DNA of 64,000 nt from Viola odorata. Its lineage: Eukaryota; Streptophyta; Magnoliopsida; Malpighiales; Violaceae. This document shows positions 43,251 to 54,222 of this stretch, in pieces. The stretch covers positions 60,984,304 to 61,048,303 of the forward strand of contig OY829537.1 in NCBI GenBank assembly GCA_963691705.1. The letters run 5' to 3'. A program made the translations under genes and the position numbers. Position 1 is the stretch's first letter. The number at the start of each line of letters is the position of its first letter. The notes under the pieces were generated by a model. It searched no databases, had not been told where the DNA came from, and saw only the letters and a list, made by a program, of their open reading frames with translations.

Positions 43251-44217
43251 TGATAAACTCTAGCCTCTTTATGTGACTGAACGTGTAGGCTTTTTAAGAG
43301 GATCCAGCTCTTTGAATTTGTGATAGAAACACAGATGAAACACAAAAGAATACTTGGTGGAAAGGACGGAGGATGCAGCAGAATAGAAGACAAAGATAAA
43401 GACAAACAATTAAAAGGAAGTTACCCGGATGAAGTGCGGTTGGAGACTTGGAGATGATTCGGACTGGAACAATGATGAACACTTGTATTAACTTGAAGAA
43501 CACTTGAAAAACTCAAGTAGGCAGATTTATAGATGTTCACAGACACGATTACACAATATTACAAACACTCACACGCTCACAAAGGAAGTAGCAACAAATT
43601 ACACGAATTGATGACTTAACGTTATACTTGCAAGGGATCAAGGTGTCATCAAACCTAGAATCTCACAAGCTAAGTTTATGGTGATTAAAAGGGAGAAGTA
43701 ATATTAACTCTAGCAAATAAACTAAGGAAGAAAGGATGAGAGGTTCGGCTTTTATACTAAGTTACAAAATAGGATTTTGTGTCAAGTACGCCCTTACATG
43801 ATAGTGCGGCTTGGTTACACCCTTAGGCTCACTTGGATGGTGTGCATGCTAGGAGAAATACATCATGGCTCGTGCTGGTGCATCCGCGCCTTTTGTGGAG
43901 CGCGCGTGGCCTCATGGTTTGCTAGGGACTTCGCGGGAAGGATTCATGGCTTGGCCAACCATCCCATGGCTTCGTGCAGTACTTCTTCATGGTTTGCTAG
44001 GGATTTGCCTTGGCTTTGTATGGGTGGCCTCACGGCTATCTCTCGGCCTTTGGCACAGTGTGCGATCATCATTAGGACTCGGCCTTCATGTTGATGTGCC
44101 TCCTTGCTCATCTCTTCCTCGATCAACAAGGTGAGCTTCTTGGCCATACTCCTCGTGACCGGTCCTCTTGGCACTATGTCTTGCTCTTCGAGTTTCAAGG
44201 TAGGTGTGACCGTATCA
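43251..44217 (-). repeat. 5' LTR of element D
   Basis: On the plus strand it starts TGATAAACTCTAG and ends CCGTATCA, 967 bp. The part 43944-44217, read on the minus strand, encodes VTPTLKLEEQDIVPRGPVTR followed by a SMAKK-type tail, a form of the C-terminus of gypsy polyproteins that overlaps the 3' LTR in some lineages. The ORF at 43777-44094 on the plus strand is a shadow of this. Confidence 0.6.
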
Positions 44218-45552
44218 CTATCCAAATTTATATTGGCAATACTCTAATTATTGGGAAAATCACATAATAAGCATAGCAACTCAAATCACCATGACATATG
44301 GAGAAGAAATCTTTATGCCACGTCGAGGAAAATAGTGTAGGTAAAGGAAAACGGTCCGCCACAACAGACGTTCTAAGATAAACACTCCAAAAGCCCTTTT
44401 CATCCTACCTCAGTCGGAACAAATGAAAAAATAAATTCAAACTCTTAACCACCCTCTCCTCTACACAGAAGTGATAGTACCAAAAGATACACCCATCCTT
44501 GGGGGTCTAACTATGACAGAGCCATCTGGGCAATAGTAAAAAATGAGCACACAAAACAATTAAACATAAATGTGGCTCCAGCCAAGAAAATACCCATATA
44601 AACCATAAAATGCCATTCTGGAAAAATCTAGTTAATACCTTCTACTGGATAACAAAAGCGATACACCTAACTAGGTGGAAGAGAAAAAGACGGCGACACC
44701 TCTTTCAAATGTGCCAAAATTTGTTCGACTGTGATAAACAACGAGAAATTTTGGGAAGAACGCTCCTCCGCCGGTGAATTAGGTAAATGCCTAATGGATT
44801 CACTGCACATAGTTTTTTTCTTACCATCATACACCAAAAAAAAATTCTCAAGAAAGCTACAATCACTGTTGTATGTAGAAAAAACTTAGACCTAGAAAGA
44901 TAGATCTAACAAATCTCAGTACACTAAAGTGGAAACGCTTTAGCGCTTCTCTAGGGGGGGGCAACTATTAGGCCTCAATATAATGGGCTTATATTCTTTA
45001 AGCTCGCTACACCAGTTAGACATGGAGCATGCACTCGGCCCATAACTTATACATAAAATGCGCCTTATGGCTCTGTTTAGTAAAGAACAATGTACTTGGC
45101 AAGGAACACCCTTCCTTTCCCTCCAGAGTTAACTCCCTCGCCTTGTCGAATAGCAAAGAAGTTATTTCCTTGCCACGCGCGTTCATGGACTCCAAGTTCT
45201 ACTCTGCATAGGATCTAGGGTAAAACCGCCTTTATCGTTTACTTAAGGAATATAATTAAAACTTCTAATACTACTCTGACGTGATATAGAAATCCTTAAC
45301 CTTTTAGATCTCCTACCATATTTAGAACTCTAAACCCTAGCTATCAAAGAGTATAAATATAGTCTTAAGGGAGTATCTCTAAATAGAACACATTACATAC
45401 TTCAAACTCTCCATACTTTTCTTCATAACTCTGGTTACTCACTTGTGCGTCAGAGTAATTCCTTCGGGGCTCTTTTTTGTAGGTTTCACGAATTCAAAAC
45501 CTATCGAAGCTTATCAAATCACACTTAGCGTTCTTAGAACTCACGGTGAGTA
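44218..45552 (+). mobile_element. Putative LTR retrotransposon remnant (E): PPT and start of an LTR
   Basis: A tract CTAGGGGGGGGCAAC at 44951-44965 directly precedes TATTAGGCCTCAATATAATG, which looks like a PPT followed by an LTR start. The presumed LTR contains a TATA-like GTATAAATATA near 45350. The sequence before 44951 shows no gene. The LTR is cut by the hAT insertion at 45553 and seems to continue after 46839, but I cannot fix its end. No coding region is left in the window. Confidence 0.45.
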
Positions 45553-46831
45553 TAGGGATGGCAATTGGGCGGGTATGGAGCGGGTAACCACTACCCATAC
45601 CCGCACCCGTAAATTTGCGGGTAATCCATACCCGCACCCGCATCCATATGGAGCGGGAAAGAGAAGAGCAATTATACCTGCGGATAACCCGCGAATATCC
45701 GCGGATACCCGCAAATTTGGTTGAATTTCGAATTTTAATTAAATTAATATAAAAAATTAATTGATAATCTTTCAGCTTCATCACACAAATTTTTCTACAA
45801 TGTGAGTTTACGTAAATGGAAAAATAATTCCTTTCTTTTCTTCTTTTTTTGGTAAAAGAATTCTTATTTTTATTTTTTATTTGGTTCATTTTTACTTTAC
45901 GTAATATTTATTTTTTATTTTAGATAAGGAAAAAAATCCAGATGAAAAATATTAATTAAGCACTAATCACATCATACTGGAAATTAATAGGTAATCAAAA
46001 CTTTATCAAATAATTTACGCATACATTTAATTTTACAATATGAGCTCAAAGAGTGAAAAATAATTGTTTTAAAATATCATTACTAAAATATATATTTTAA
46101 GGAAAGACAAAACGAACTTATTCTTTTATAATCTTTATATTATTTCAGACTTTTTATTTATTATACTATCATTAATCATTTGTTAGTAAATTATTTTAGC
46201 TTGAAGCCCTTTCCGAATAAAAATATATTTTTCATCTCCAATCCCCAATCTTGTTTTCAGTTTAGTTTGATCTCTAAAAGTCTAACGCCGGCTCGCCTCC
46301 TTTCTTCAAGCAGTCCTAGACCGCAACCAACAAACCAACTGTAAGGTTTCTCTCCCTCTCTCTTTTCTCTGTCTTTTTTCGTAATTTCAATTAATTTTTT
46401 TCTTTTTTTAGGTTTAGAATTGAAACTGAGAAAATTGAGTAATTTTAATTTTAATTGGAAAAAGAATTTTTTTGCATTATATATCTGTTTTGTTCTGTTG
46501 TTGAAAGTATTTCTACATTCCTAACTTGAATGGCAATAGGTCATAATTCAATATGTTGAATACTTCAAATTATTTGTAGGGATTGACTCAAGTTTTGAGA
46601 GAAACTCACATGTCAGGAATTCAAAATGGTTAATTTAATTATTCATATAATTAATTAATTATATATTAAAGTATATATATATGTATTGCAGGTATTGGAA
46701 CGGGTAAACACTATCCATACCCATATCCATACCCGCACTTTGCGAGTGCGGGTATATCCATACCCGTAAAATACCCACAATATACGGGTATTGAACAGAT
46801 ATCCATATCCGCGGGCAAAATTACCATCCTA
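45553..46831. mobile_element. Non-autonomous hAT-like element 1
   Basis: The ends TAGGGATGGCAATTGGG and GCAAAATTACCATCCTA form imperfect terminal inverted repeats. A perfect 8-bp duplication GGTGAGTA flanks the element (45545-45552 and 46832-46839). Multiple GGGTATGG and CCATACCCGC motifs lie near both ends in opposite directions, a usual arrangement for hAT subterminal repeats. Length 1279 bp, AT-rich inside, no transposase. A pyrimidine-rich leader-like block at 46270-46380 may be a remnant of the parent's 5' untranslated region. Confidence 0.85.
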
Positions 46832-46839
46832 GGTGAGTA

Positions 46840-47069
46840 TCACACACCATCACCTTCTTCACTATAGATCTAACCAGCCAAAGCCTAAATCTACCATTTC
46901 CAAGCCAAAATTTACGCTTTCGTGACCTAAAAGAAAAAGACAACCCACTAAACAAGTCCACCACCACTATTTCCAATCGCTTGGGTCATTTCTTGCACCA
47001 AAAAGCTCTGCAGATCCTTAAAAGTCTAACCAAGTGACAAAAATGACTCTTTAGGATGACAAAATATTG
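46840..47069 (+). other. Short unassigned sequence between two hAT elements
   Basis: 230 bp, continuing the sequence interrupted at 45552. No gene or repeat recognised. Confidence 0.4.
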
Positions 47070-47319
47070 GACTCTACTAGGGGTGTACAAGAAGCGGGTC
47101 AATCTGGGAACCGGACCGGAACCATCGGGTTTTGACCCAGACCCAGACCGAACCGAAATTTTTTTTTTTATCCGGCCCCGGATCGGACCGGGTAGTTCCG
47201 GTTCAGTCATTTAGTTTAATGGTTAACTCCTCACCTATTATATTGAAGGGGAGAGGTTCAAATCCTCTTGGCTCCCACTTTCTTTTTTCCTTCTAAACTA
47301 TATTAAAATTCCTCATGCG

Positions 47320-48290
47320 TTTTTCTTTTCTTTTTCTTTTAAACTCAATTAAAAGTTCTCATTTTTCTTTTTATTTGTAATTTTAAATACAAAATTTTAT
47401 TAAGGACGTTATATGAAAATTATTATGAGGGAAAAATATTTTCTCCGTAGTAAGAACTAAGAAATAAAATTTTAATAGGCATTTATATAACTAATATGGC
47501 ACATACTAGTAATATATTATTGTAAATTATAATAGTTATTTATATAGTTAATATGTATACAGTAAGACCATTAATTATTAATAATATAGTTATTGATATA
47601 GTTAACATATCGTGCATATATGTTTATTGTTCAACATTTTACTTAATAAAAAAAGAATTATATTGTTGTAAGAGAGAATCATGTCATTTGCAATAAAATA
47701 AAAAAATTACTAATTGTATAGAGTTTTATTCTTTTAATTTAAATTGTATTAATGTTTAAATTACTAATGTATTATGCATTTTTTCTTTTTTTCTTTTAAA
47801 CTCAATTAAAAGTCCTAATTTATTTCCTTTTATTTGTTATTTTAAATACAAAATTTTATTAAGAACGTTATATGAGAATTATTATGAAGGAAAAATATTT
47901 TCTCTATAGTAAGAACTAAGAAATAAAATTTTAATAGCCATTTATATAGTTAATATGGCACATACTAGTAATATATTATTGTAAATTGTAATAGCCATTT
48001 ATATAGTTAATATTTATACAGTAAGACCATTAATTATTAATAATATAGCTATTGATATAGTTAACATATCGTGCATATATGTTTATTGTTCAACATTTTA
48101 CTTAATAAAAAAAGAATTATATTGTTATAAGAGAGAATCATGTCATTTGTCATTAAAAAAATACTAATTGTTTAGAGTTTTATGCTTTTAATTTAAATTG
48201 TATTAATGTTTAAATTACTAATGTATTATGCATTTTTCCTTTTCTCTTTTAAACTCAATTAAAGTCCTCATTTATTTCCTTTTATTAATA
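47320..48290 (+). repeat. Tandem repeat of about 460 bp inside hAT element 2
   Basis: A unit beginning CTTTTAAACTCAATTAAAAG at about 47335 recurs at about 47795 and partly at about 48245. Marker blocks such as AAAATATTTTCTCCGTAG and TAACATATCGTGCATATATG are repeated at the same spacing. Confidence 0.85.
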
Positions 48291-48410
48291 ATATAACTAT
48301 TAATTATTATCAATTGTCATAAAATTAAAAATTACTAATTGTTTAGAGTTTTATGCTTTTAATTTAAATTGTATTAATATTTAAATTACTAATATATTCT
48401 TATAAATCAT

Positions 48411-48446
48411 GTTTAATGTCAAAACGACGTCGTTTTGACATTAAAC
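48411..48446. repeat. 36-bp perfect palindrome
   Basis: GTTTAATGTCAAAACGAC is followed with no spacer by its exact reverse complement. The centre is ACGACGTCGT. It sits just upstream of a CT-rich stretch in hAT element 2. Confidence 0.95.
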
Positions 48447-49017
48447 CAAATCAAATTGGAACAAGCCCTAACTTAACTCTCTCTCTCTCTCTCTCGTCAA
48501 AATCAAACAGCAGCCTCAGCCTCTCCTCTCCTCTCCCGTCGCATACGGCCTCCCTCACTCTCGCAGTCGCAGTTGTCCGGCAGTTGTCCCTTTCTCTCTC
48601 TCTACTTGTATTCATAAATTTTGTGCATTTATATGTTACCTGTGCTTTTGTTGACTTTTTTAATTGATTTTGGAGCATTTATGGGTTTTGATCGTTATCC
48701 TACTTTTGTTACTTGTTCTGTATGAAAATTGATGGCAAATTCTTGCAGTTTGTGGTTGTTTAGCTAAAGAGTCAAAGGATGTTAAGTGAATTTTAGAAGG
48801 GAAGAGATTATTGCTGGTTTACAAAAATAAAAAATAAAAATAAAAATCTAGGTCAGAACCGAAACCGACCCAGTCCGACCTGGGAAAAATAGAACCAGTC
48901 CAGCTCTGACTGGACACTTCCGATCCTACCCTGGATAAGAACCGGTAATTCCAGTTCGATCCAATTCTAACTCAAGAACCGACTTGGATCGGCCCGTGTA
49001 CACCCTCTACACTCTAC

Positions 49018-49541
49018 AAATGGTTTTCCCGCCGGTCAAAGGTAATAAAGATGATTTTTAGTGGGTAACATTATTTATGGTTTTTAAAGTTCGAGTTGTA
49101 TCAAATTTTAGTCGCAACCCCAGTTCTCTTATATTATTCCCGATGCTCTTCTATTATTCTCGATAAAAAATAGTCTAAATTAGCAAATATAAGATTTTTA
49201 TTTTTAGTATTGTGAAAAAATTGATCCGGACATTAACATAAGCAATTGTCAGTATAAAAATATAAATATAAATATAAAAGTATTTACACGAAATTACACA
49301 TTATAAGTATAAAAATAAAAATCTAAATCATTATTGTGACTCTTTGATTATTCCATGAAAAAAAAACTGAAGAAGGCATGTAAGAATTCTTTACTCTTTG
49401 CGTTTCTCCCAATTCCCTAATAAAAATTGATTTCTATACTTTCAACTACTGCCGGCAACATACTAAAGTAACAAATTCTCATTGCTGCCGGCAACATACT
49501 AAAGTAACAACATTAGTACTGCTTAGATATAGAATATGGAC
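49018..49541 (+). other. Intergenic stretch between hAT 2 and the MULE
   Basis: AT-rich, no gene. A 26-bp unit (CTGCCGGCAACATACTAAAG and following bases) is repeated in tandem near 49447-49510. Confidence 0.6.
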
Positions 49542-49551
49542 CATCTTTTTT

Positions 49552-50925
49552 GGATAAAACAAATTTTGGCACCTGAACTGTTATTGTTTGACTCATTTGG
49601 CACATCTATTTTTTTTTTTACTTTAAAAGGCACCTGAACTCTTTAGAAATGTCAAATTTGGTACTCCTCTCTCACACTGTTAGTCGCAACCGTTAACTAG
49701 CTGACGTGGCATGCCATGTGACATGACACGTCAGTTGTTGATGCCACGTCAGCATATCCGACCCGAATCACGGTAAAACGGGTTATTAATTTGGTTGGCG
49801 AACGACGCGTCGTTCAGGAAACGAACGACACGTCGTTCTTTTTTCCTTTTCATTTTTCTCTCTTTTATTTTCTTTCCTCCTTTTCTTCTCTCACCACGAC
49901 ATCTCACTCTCACCTTTTCCTCTTTTTTCCTTATTTTTTTTAATTTCTTTCCTTTCTGCCTCACTCTCCTTTCTCTTCACTTTTCTATTTTTTCTTCCTC
50001 ATTTGTTTGTGGCTGAAGCCACTCTTTCTTTTATTCTCTTCTTTTCATTTTCTTTCAAACCAGATCCAGATCCATCTCTTTTCCTTCTTTTTTCTTTTAT
50101 TTCCTCTCTTTATTTTATTTTTCTCTCTTTTCTCTAATCTCTTCTATTTATTTTCTCTCCTTCTTCGGCGGTTGAATTTCGAGATTTGGTGTGGCTGTGC
50201 GGGTCTGTGCTTGGATTTGGGTTTGATTATTTGGTTTGATGAGGGATGATTTGGATTTGATTATTTCGTTTGTTGTTGATCGGGTTTGGGTAGTAGGAGG
50301 CCGAGGGTGTGATTTGGGTATTTGTGTGTTTGTTTGGCTGTGGCGGCATTGGTGGTGGCTGTGGTGGCGGCGTTGATGGTTTAGTTTGGATCTGGATTGA
50401 TTTTAGAGATTTAAATTTTAAATCTTTTAACTTTCAATATTAATTAATTAATTATTAATAAAAATATAATAATTATTCATGCATGGATATGGGACTGGGA
50501 ATAGATTTGATTGAACCAGGAAAGAAAATAAAATAAAAAAGAAAAGAAAAGAAAAGAAAGCATAAGAAAGAAAAGGAGGAAAGAAAATAAAAGAAAGAAA
50601 AATGAAAAGAAAAGATGAGAAGGAAAGAAGAACGACGTGTCGTTTGTTTCCTGAACGACGCGTCGTTCGCCAACCAAATTAATAACCCGTTTTACCGCGA
50701 TTCGGATCGGATATGCTGACGTGGCATACCACGTCATCAACAGCTGACGTGTCATGCCACGTGACATGCCACGTCAGCTAGTTAACGATTGCGACTAACG
50801 GTGTGAGAGGGGAGTACCAAATTTGACATTTTTAAAGAGTTCAGGTGCCTTTTAAAGCAAAAAAAAAATAGAGGTGCCAAATGAGTCAAACAATAACAGT
50901 TCAGGTGCTAAAATTTATTTTATCC
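49552..50925. mobile_element. Non-autonomous Mutator-like element with long terminal inverted repeats
   Basis: The ends GGATAAAACAAATTTTGGCACC and GGTGCTAAAATTTATTTTATCC are inverted copies. The similarity continues inward about 330-350 bp on each side, to about 49885 and 50570. A perfect 10-bp duplication CATCTTTTTT flanks it (49542-49551 and 50926-50935). Each arm holds AACGACGCGTCGTT and a CACGTCAGC-rich block. Between the arms are a C/T-rich stretch and a G/T-rich stretch (50170-50400), without a transposase. The size of the duplication and the long arms fit Mutator-like elements. Confidence 0.85.
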
Positions 50926-50935
50926 CATCTTTTTT

Positions 50936-51765
50936 CTGGCAGCCATCATTGCCGGCTTCTTCTTTTTCCCCATCATCGCACTGTGAAATTCACAAACATG
51001 TGCCTGACAATGGGGAATAATCGAGTGAAGACAACATGGTACGAGCTCTTGATAATGGAGTAGAAAAACCAACCATTGAATGTCTGTTGCTTCTTCATGT
51101 TCTGCAATCCATAAGATAGATGCCCAATCACATAATGAATAACACTGACCAAAAAGAACCGTTTCATTGAAAAATGGGAAAGAATTGGAGCTCTAAGAAA
51201 GTAAAATAATTCAACAAAAACTACGTCAAAGTACATATTGTCACCATAGGATACTGCGCAACTATAGAGAAGACATAATCATGCATAGTCGACGGAAAGA
51301 TCATTGACCAGTATTCACCAATAATCATGCAAACATACAAGGAGATCATTATGCTTTTTAAAATCCACTAAAGTAAATATATGGCTTGACGAAAAAGATG
51401 TAAAATCACTGTGATATCACTTACATAGATGATCCGGTGAGACTTTCTGAGGTTGCTTCAGATAGTTAACAACCTGACCTAGTATGGTCATTTAGATGAA
51501 AAGCACAGACCACATAGTTAAGCCATGCAGCACACGTTCAGTAACAATACAGGATCATCAAATGGATAGTTAAGCTTCCCCATGGAGATAACCACATAAG
51601 GCGAGTATGCAAGCATGCAGATAAATCATAGTGATCATACCAGCACAAAGAGAATGCTGCAATAGCAAGACCCTTTTCAGTTACTAACAGTGTTCAGCTT
51701 GCGAAACTATTCTTTTGACCTAACAATCCCATACCCCATCAAAATAACTGGACCATTATGCTTGT
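50936..51765 (+). other. 3' flank of the PPR gene
   Basis: 830 bp without a gene I can name. A minus-strand ORF (50973-51236) encodes a hydrophobic 87-residue stretch but shows no family signature. The segment probably includes the 3' untranslated region of the PPR gene near 51600-51765. Confidence 0.45.
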
Positions 51766-54222
51766 TCAACGCAAAGCAACACGAGAATTATGTTTGGAAC
51801 CTTTCATCTCCAAATGCAATCCTTCCAGCATATCATATATATCCACATGTTGAGTGTGGCTTTGATCTTTAGACACAAAACGAGTCACAAAGCCTCCAAC
51901 ATCAATCCAACTACAGCCAACTTCCTTTCGCAGACCCTTTTCCCTCATTTCTTTCCTCACTCTATCAACATTTTCCCAGTTTCCTTCTTTGGCATATATA
52001 TTTGAGAGCAGAACGTGATACCCTGCCAAACTATCATTAACCTCCATATCAAGTAACTTCTTTGCAATAATTTTCCCCAGTTCAATGTGTCCATGGAGTC
52101 TGCAAGCCCCAAGAAGTGATCCCCAAATTTCCACTAGATTGCTGTCTTCACCCAATAGTCTAACAAACTCATAAGCATCAACCACCCTCCCATCTCTGCC
52201 TAGCATGTCCGTGACACAACAATAGTGCTGAGTTGTGGGCTGAATTTTGTAATCTTTTTGCATAGACAGGAATATTTGAAGCCCTTCATCAACCAAACCA
52301 GCGTAACTGCATGCTGACAAGACAGCTACAAAGGTAATGGAATCTGGACGAAAACCAGACTTCTGCATAGAGTGAAACAAAGAGAGAGCTTGCTCACCCA
52401 TCCCATGCAGTCCATAACCCATTATCATTGTTGTATACGTCACTGAATTTATCTCAGATGATTGTGTAAAGACAGTTTCGGCATAATTGATTGCACCTGA
52501 TTTAGAGTACATATCAATAAGAGCAGTGGTGACAAAGACATTTTGGTCCAGCAAAAGACGAATGGAGATTCCATGGAGCTGCTTTCCCAAATCTATAGTT
52601 CCTAACAGATTACAAGCTGGAAGAATAGATGCTATGGTCACAGCATTAGGCATAATATTTTGCTCAGTCATCCGTTTAAAGGTTACGAAAGCTTCATCAG
52701 AAAGCCCATGTTGTGTGTACCCAGCAATCATAGCATTCCAGGTGGCTTGATCTCTATTGTTCATATAGTTTTTCTCAAAGATCAATTGTGAAGTTCTAAT
52801 CAAGCCAGATTTGGCATACGTGTCTATAAGATAACTGTCCATTCCTTCAAATTGTACATGGTGCCTAAGAATATAAGCATGGGTCTGCTTACCAATTCTG
52901 TAGTTTCTAAGATTGGATGCTGCAGAAAGTATAGCAGTCACAGTCACAGAATCAATTGCACATCCTTGATTTTGCATCTCATATACAAGCATCAACCCTT
53001 CATCATCCATTTCATTCTGTACAAATGCAGAAATCATGGTATTCCACGAGACTACATCTCTTTCAAGCATCTTTTCAAAAACTGCAAATGATGTGTGGAC
53101 AGCATTGCACCTAGAGTACATAACGATGATTGCATTCAGTATCATCACTGGTAATGATGTCAAATTCTTAATAACAAAAGCATGCAGCTGTTTAGCCAAG
53201 TCCAAGGACTGCAACTGTGAAACCGCTGTTAGAGCTGAAACAAAGGTTACATTATCAAGAACAGTTTGTTCTTTGATAGCGAGAACAAAAATATCAATAG
53301 CATCGAAGAAGTGATTACTCTGTACATACCCACCAATCATAGTATTCCAAACCTCTGTATTCTTCTCCAAACAATGGTCAAAAACCTTCCTAGCAAAATT
53401 AAGGCGACCAAGCTCTGCATACATGAAAATGGCAGAACTTACCACAAACAAGTCCTTCACATATTCACTACCCAATCTAAGAAGTATGCCATAGAGTACG
53501 TTTGCATTCTTATCATCTCCAGCATTGGATAAAGCTGGAAAAACGTTGACAAAACTAACAGGACTCGGTTTAACCCCCATTTTCATCATCACCCTAAAAT
53601 GTCTAATGGCTTCTACGTATCTCTCAGTCTTCACATACCAAGAAACCAGAGTATTCCAAGCAATGACATCTCTCTTATTCATGCTATCAAAAACATTACG
53701 TACCGCATCATACTTGGACAAATGGAAATGATTCAGGTGGTCCACTTCAGGCAAGCACGAGGAATACATGTTCAAAAGGGAATTGTAAACAACTCTACTG
53801 GGATACGACAAACAGCGAATGAGATGGCAATGAATGGCTTTACCTACCTTCAAGTTCCGAGTATCAGCACAAGCTTTGAGGGTAGAAGAGTAAGTATAGG
53901 AATCAAATTGAGTGTGAGGAGGGGCATTTTTCAGTTGGGCATAGAACAAAAGAGCGTCAAGAGGCATGTTGTTGCAAATGAAGCCAATGATGATGGTATT
54001 GCAGACAACGGCCGTTGGGCGAGGAAGAGTGTCAAACAGTTGGCGGGCGAGTTGGGGTTGGCCTTCTTGGCAGAGTCTGCTGAGGCGAGAGCGGACAGTA
54101 GTTGTCTTGAGAGTGGGATTTGGTGGAGGCGAGACGGTGAAGAGAGATGGTTTGTGGATGTTATGAGAAGGTGGAGGGACAGGTAGAGGGATAGGAGGAA
54201 GAGCTGAAGAAGAGGAAGCCAT
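51766..54222 (-). CDS. AEF1: PPR protein, PLS class with E domain; AEF1 / At3g22150-like organelle RNA editing factor
   Basis: One uninterrupted frame of 818 codons without introns, starting in a good plant context (AACAATGGC). The first 45 residues are Ser/Pro-rich and basic with few acids, fitting an organelle targeting peptide. PPR motifs of the P, L and S types run from about residue 48 to 640, for example VVCNTIIIGFICNNMPLDAL, DVVSWNTMISAFVQNEMDDE and SVTYTTMIMGYGLHGMGEQA. The C-terminus has the E-domain pattern (EIWGSLLGACRLHGHIEL, then VGCSWIDVGG) and stops without a DYW deaminase domain. Length and sequence agree, as I remember it, with Arabidopsis At3g22150 (AEF1), linked to editing of plastid atpF and mitochondrial nad5. 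Such proteins bind a specific RNA and recruit a deaminase. The gene is intact and is the only clear host gene here. Confidence 0.88.
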   Translation of the reverse strand: MASSSSALPPIPLPVPPPSHNIHKPSLFTVSPPPNPTLKTTTVRSRLSRLCQEGQPQLARQLFDTLPRPTAVVCNTIIIGFICNNMPLDALLFYAQLKNAPPHTQFDSYTYSSTLKACADTRNLKVGKAIHCHLIRCLSYPSRVVYNSLLNMYSSCLPEVDHLNHFHLSKYDAVRNVFDSMNKRDVIAWNTLVSWYVKTERYVEAIRHFRVMMKMGVKPSPVSFVNVFPALSNAGDDKNANVLYGILLRLGSEYVKDLFVVSSAIFMYAELGRLNFARKVFDHCLEKNTEVWNTMIGGYVQSNHFFDAIDIFVLAIKEQTVLDNVTFVSALTAVSQLQSLDLAKQLHAFVIKNLTSLPVMILNAIIVMYSRCNAVHTSFAVFEKMLERDVVSWNTMISAFVQNEMDDEGLMLVYEMQNQGCAIDSVTVTAILSAASNLRNYRIGKQTHAYILRHHVQFEGMDSYLIDTYAKSGLIRTSQLIFEKNYMNNRDQATWNAMIAGYTQHGLSDEAFVTFKRMTEQNIMPNAVTIASILPACNLLGTIDLGKQLHGISIRLLLDQNVFVTTALIDMYSKSGAINYAETVFTQSSEINSVTYTTMIMGYGLHGMGEQALSLFHSMQKSGFRPDSITFVAVLSACSYAGLVDEGLQIFLSMQKDYKIQPTTQHYCCVTDMLGRDGRVVDAYEFVRLLGEDSNLVEIWGSLLGACRLHGHIELGKIIAKKLLDMEVNDSLAGYHVLLSNIYAKEGNWENVDRVRKEMREKGLRKEVGCSWIDVGGFVTRFVSKDQSHTQHVDIYDMLEGLHLEMKGSKHNSRVALR

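Larger units (their letters stand above)
47078..49009. mobile_element. Non-autonomous hAT-like element 2
   Basis: Ends TAGGGGTGTACAAG and GTGTACACCCTCTA are inverted repeats. The 8-bp flanks GACTCTAC (47070-47077) and CACTCTAC (49010-49017) match at seven of eight bases. Subterminal GGACCGG and GGTTC motifs are frequent at both ends. Inside are a tandem duplication of about 460 bp, a 36-bp perfect palindrome, a CT-rich leader-like block (48475-48600) and no transposase. Length 1932 bp. Confidence 0.83.

Noticed and set aside
43777..44094. Plus-strand 105-residue ORF
   Set aside because: It is the shadow of the minus-strand polyprotein tail (VPRGPVTRSMAKK region) in the D LTR.
47205..47275. 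Functional tRNA gene
   Set aside because: Only the T-arm and a partial A-box are present; the 5' acceptor strand does not pair with TGGCTCC.
49795..50249. Phe/Leu-rich ORFs in the MULE
   Set aside because: They translate a C/T-rich simple sequence that is part of the inverted repeat arms.
50973..51236. Hydrophobic 87-residue minus-strand ORF
   Set aside because: No recognisable family, no promoter and no continuation; possibly an old exon but not supportable.
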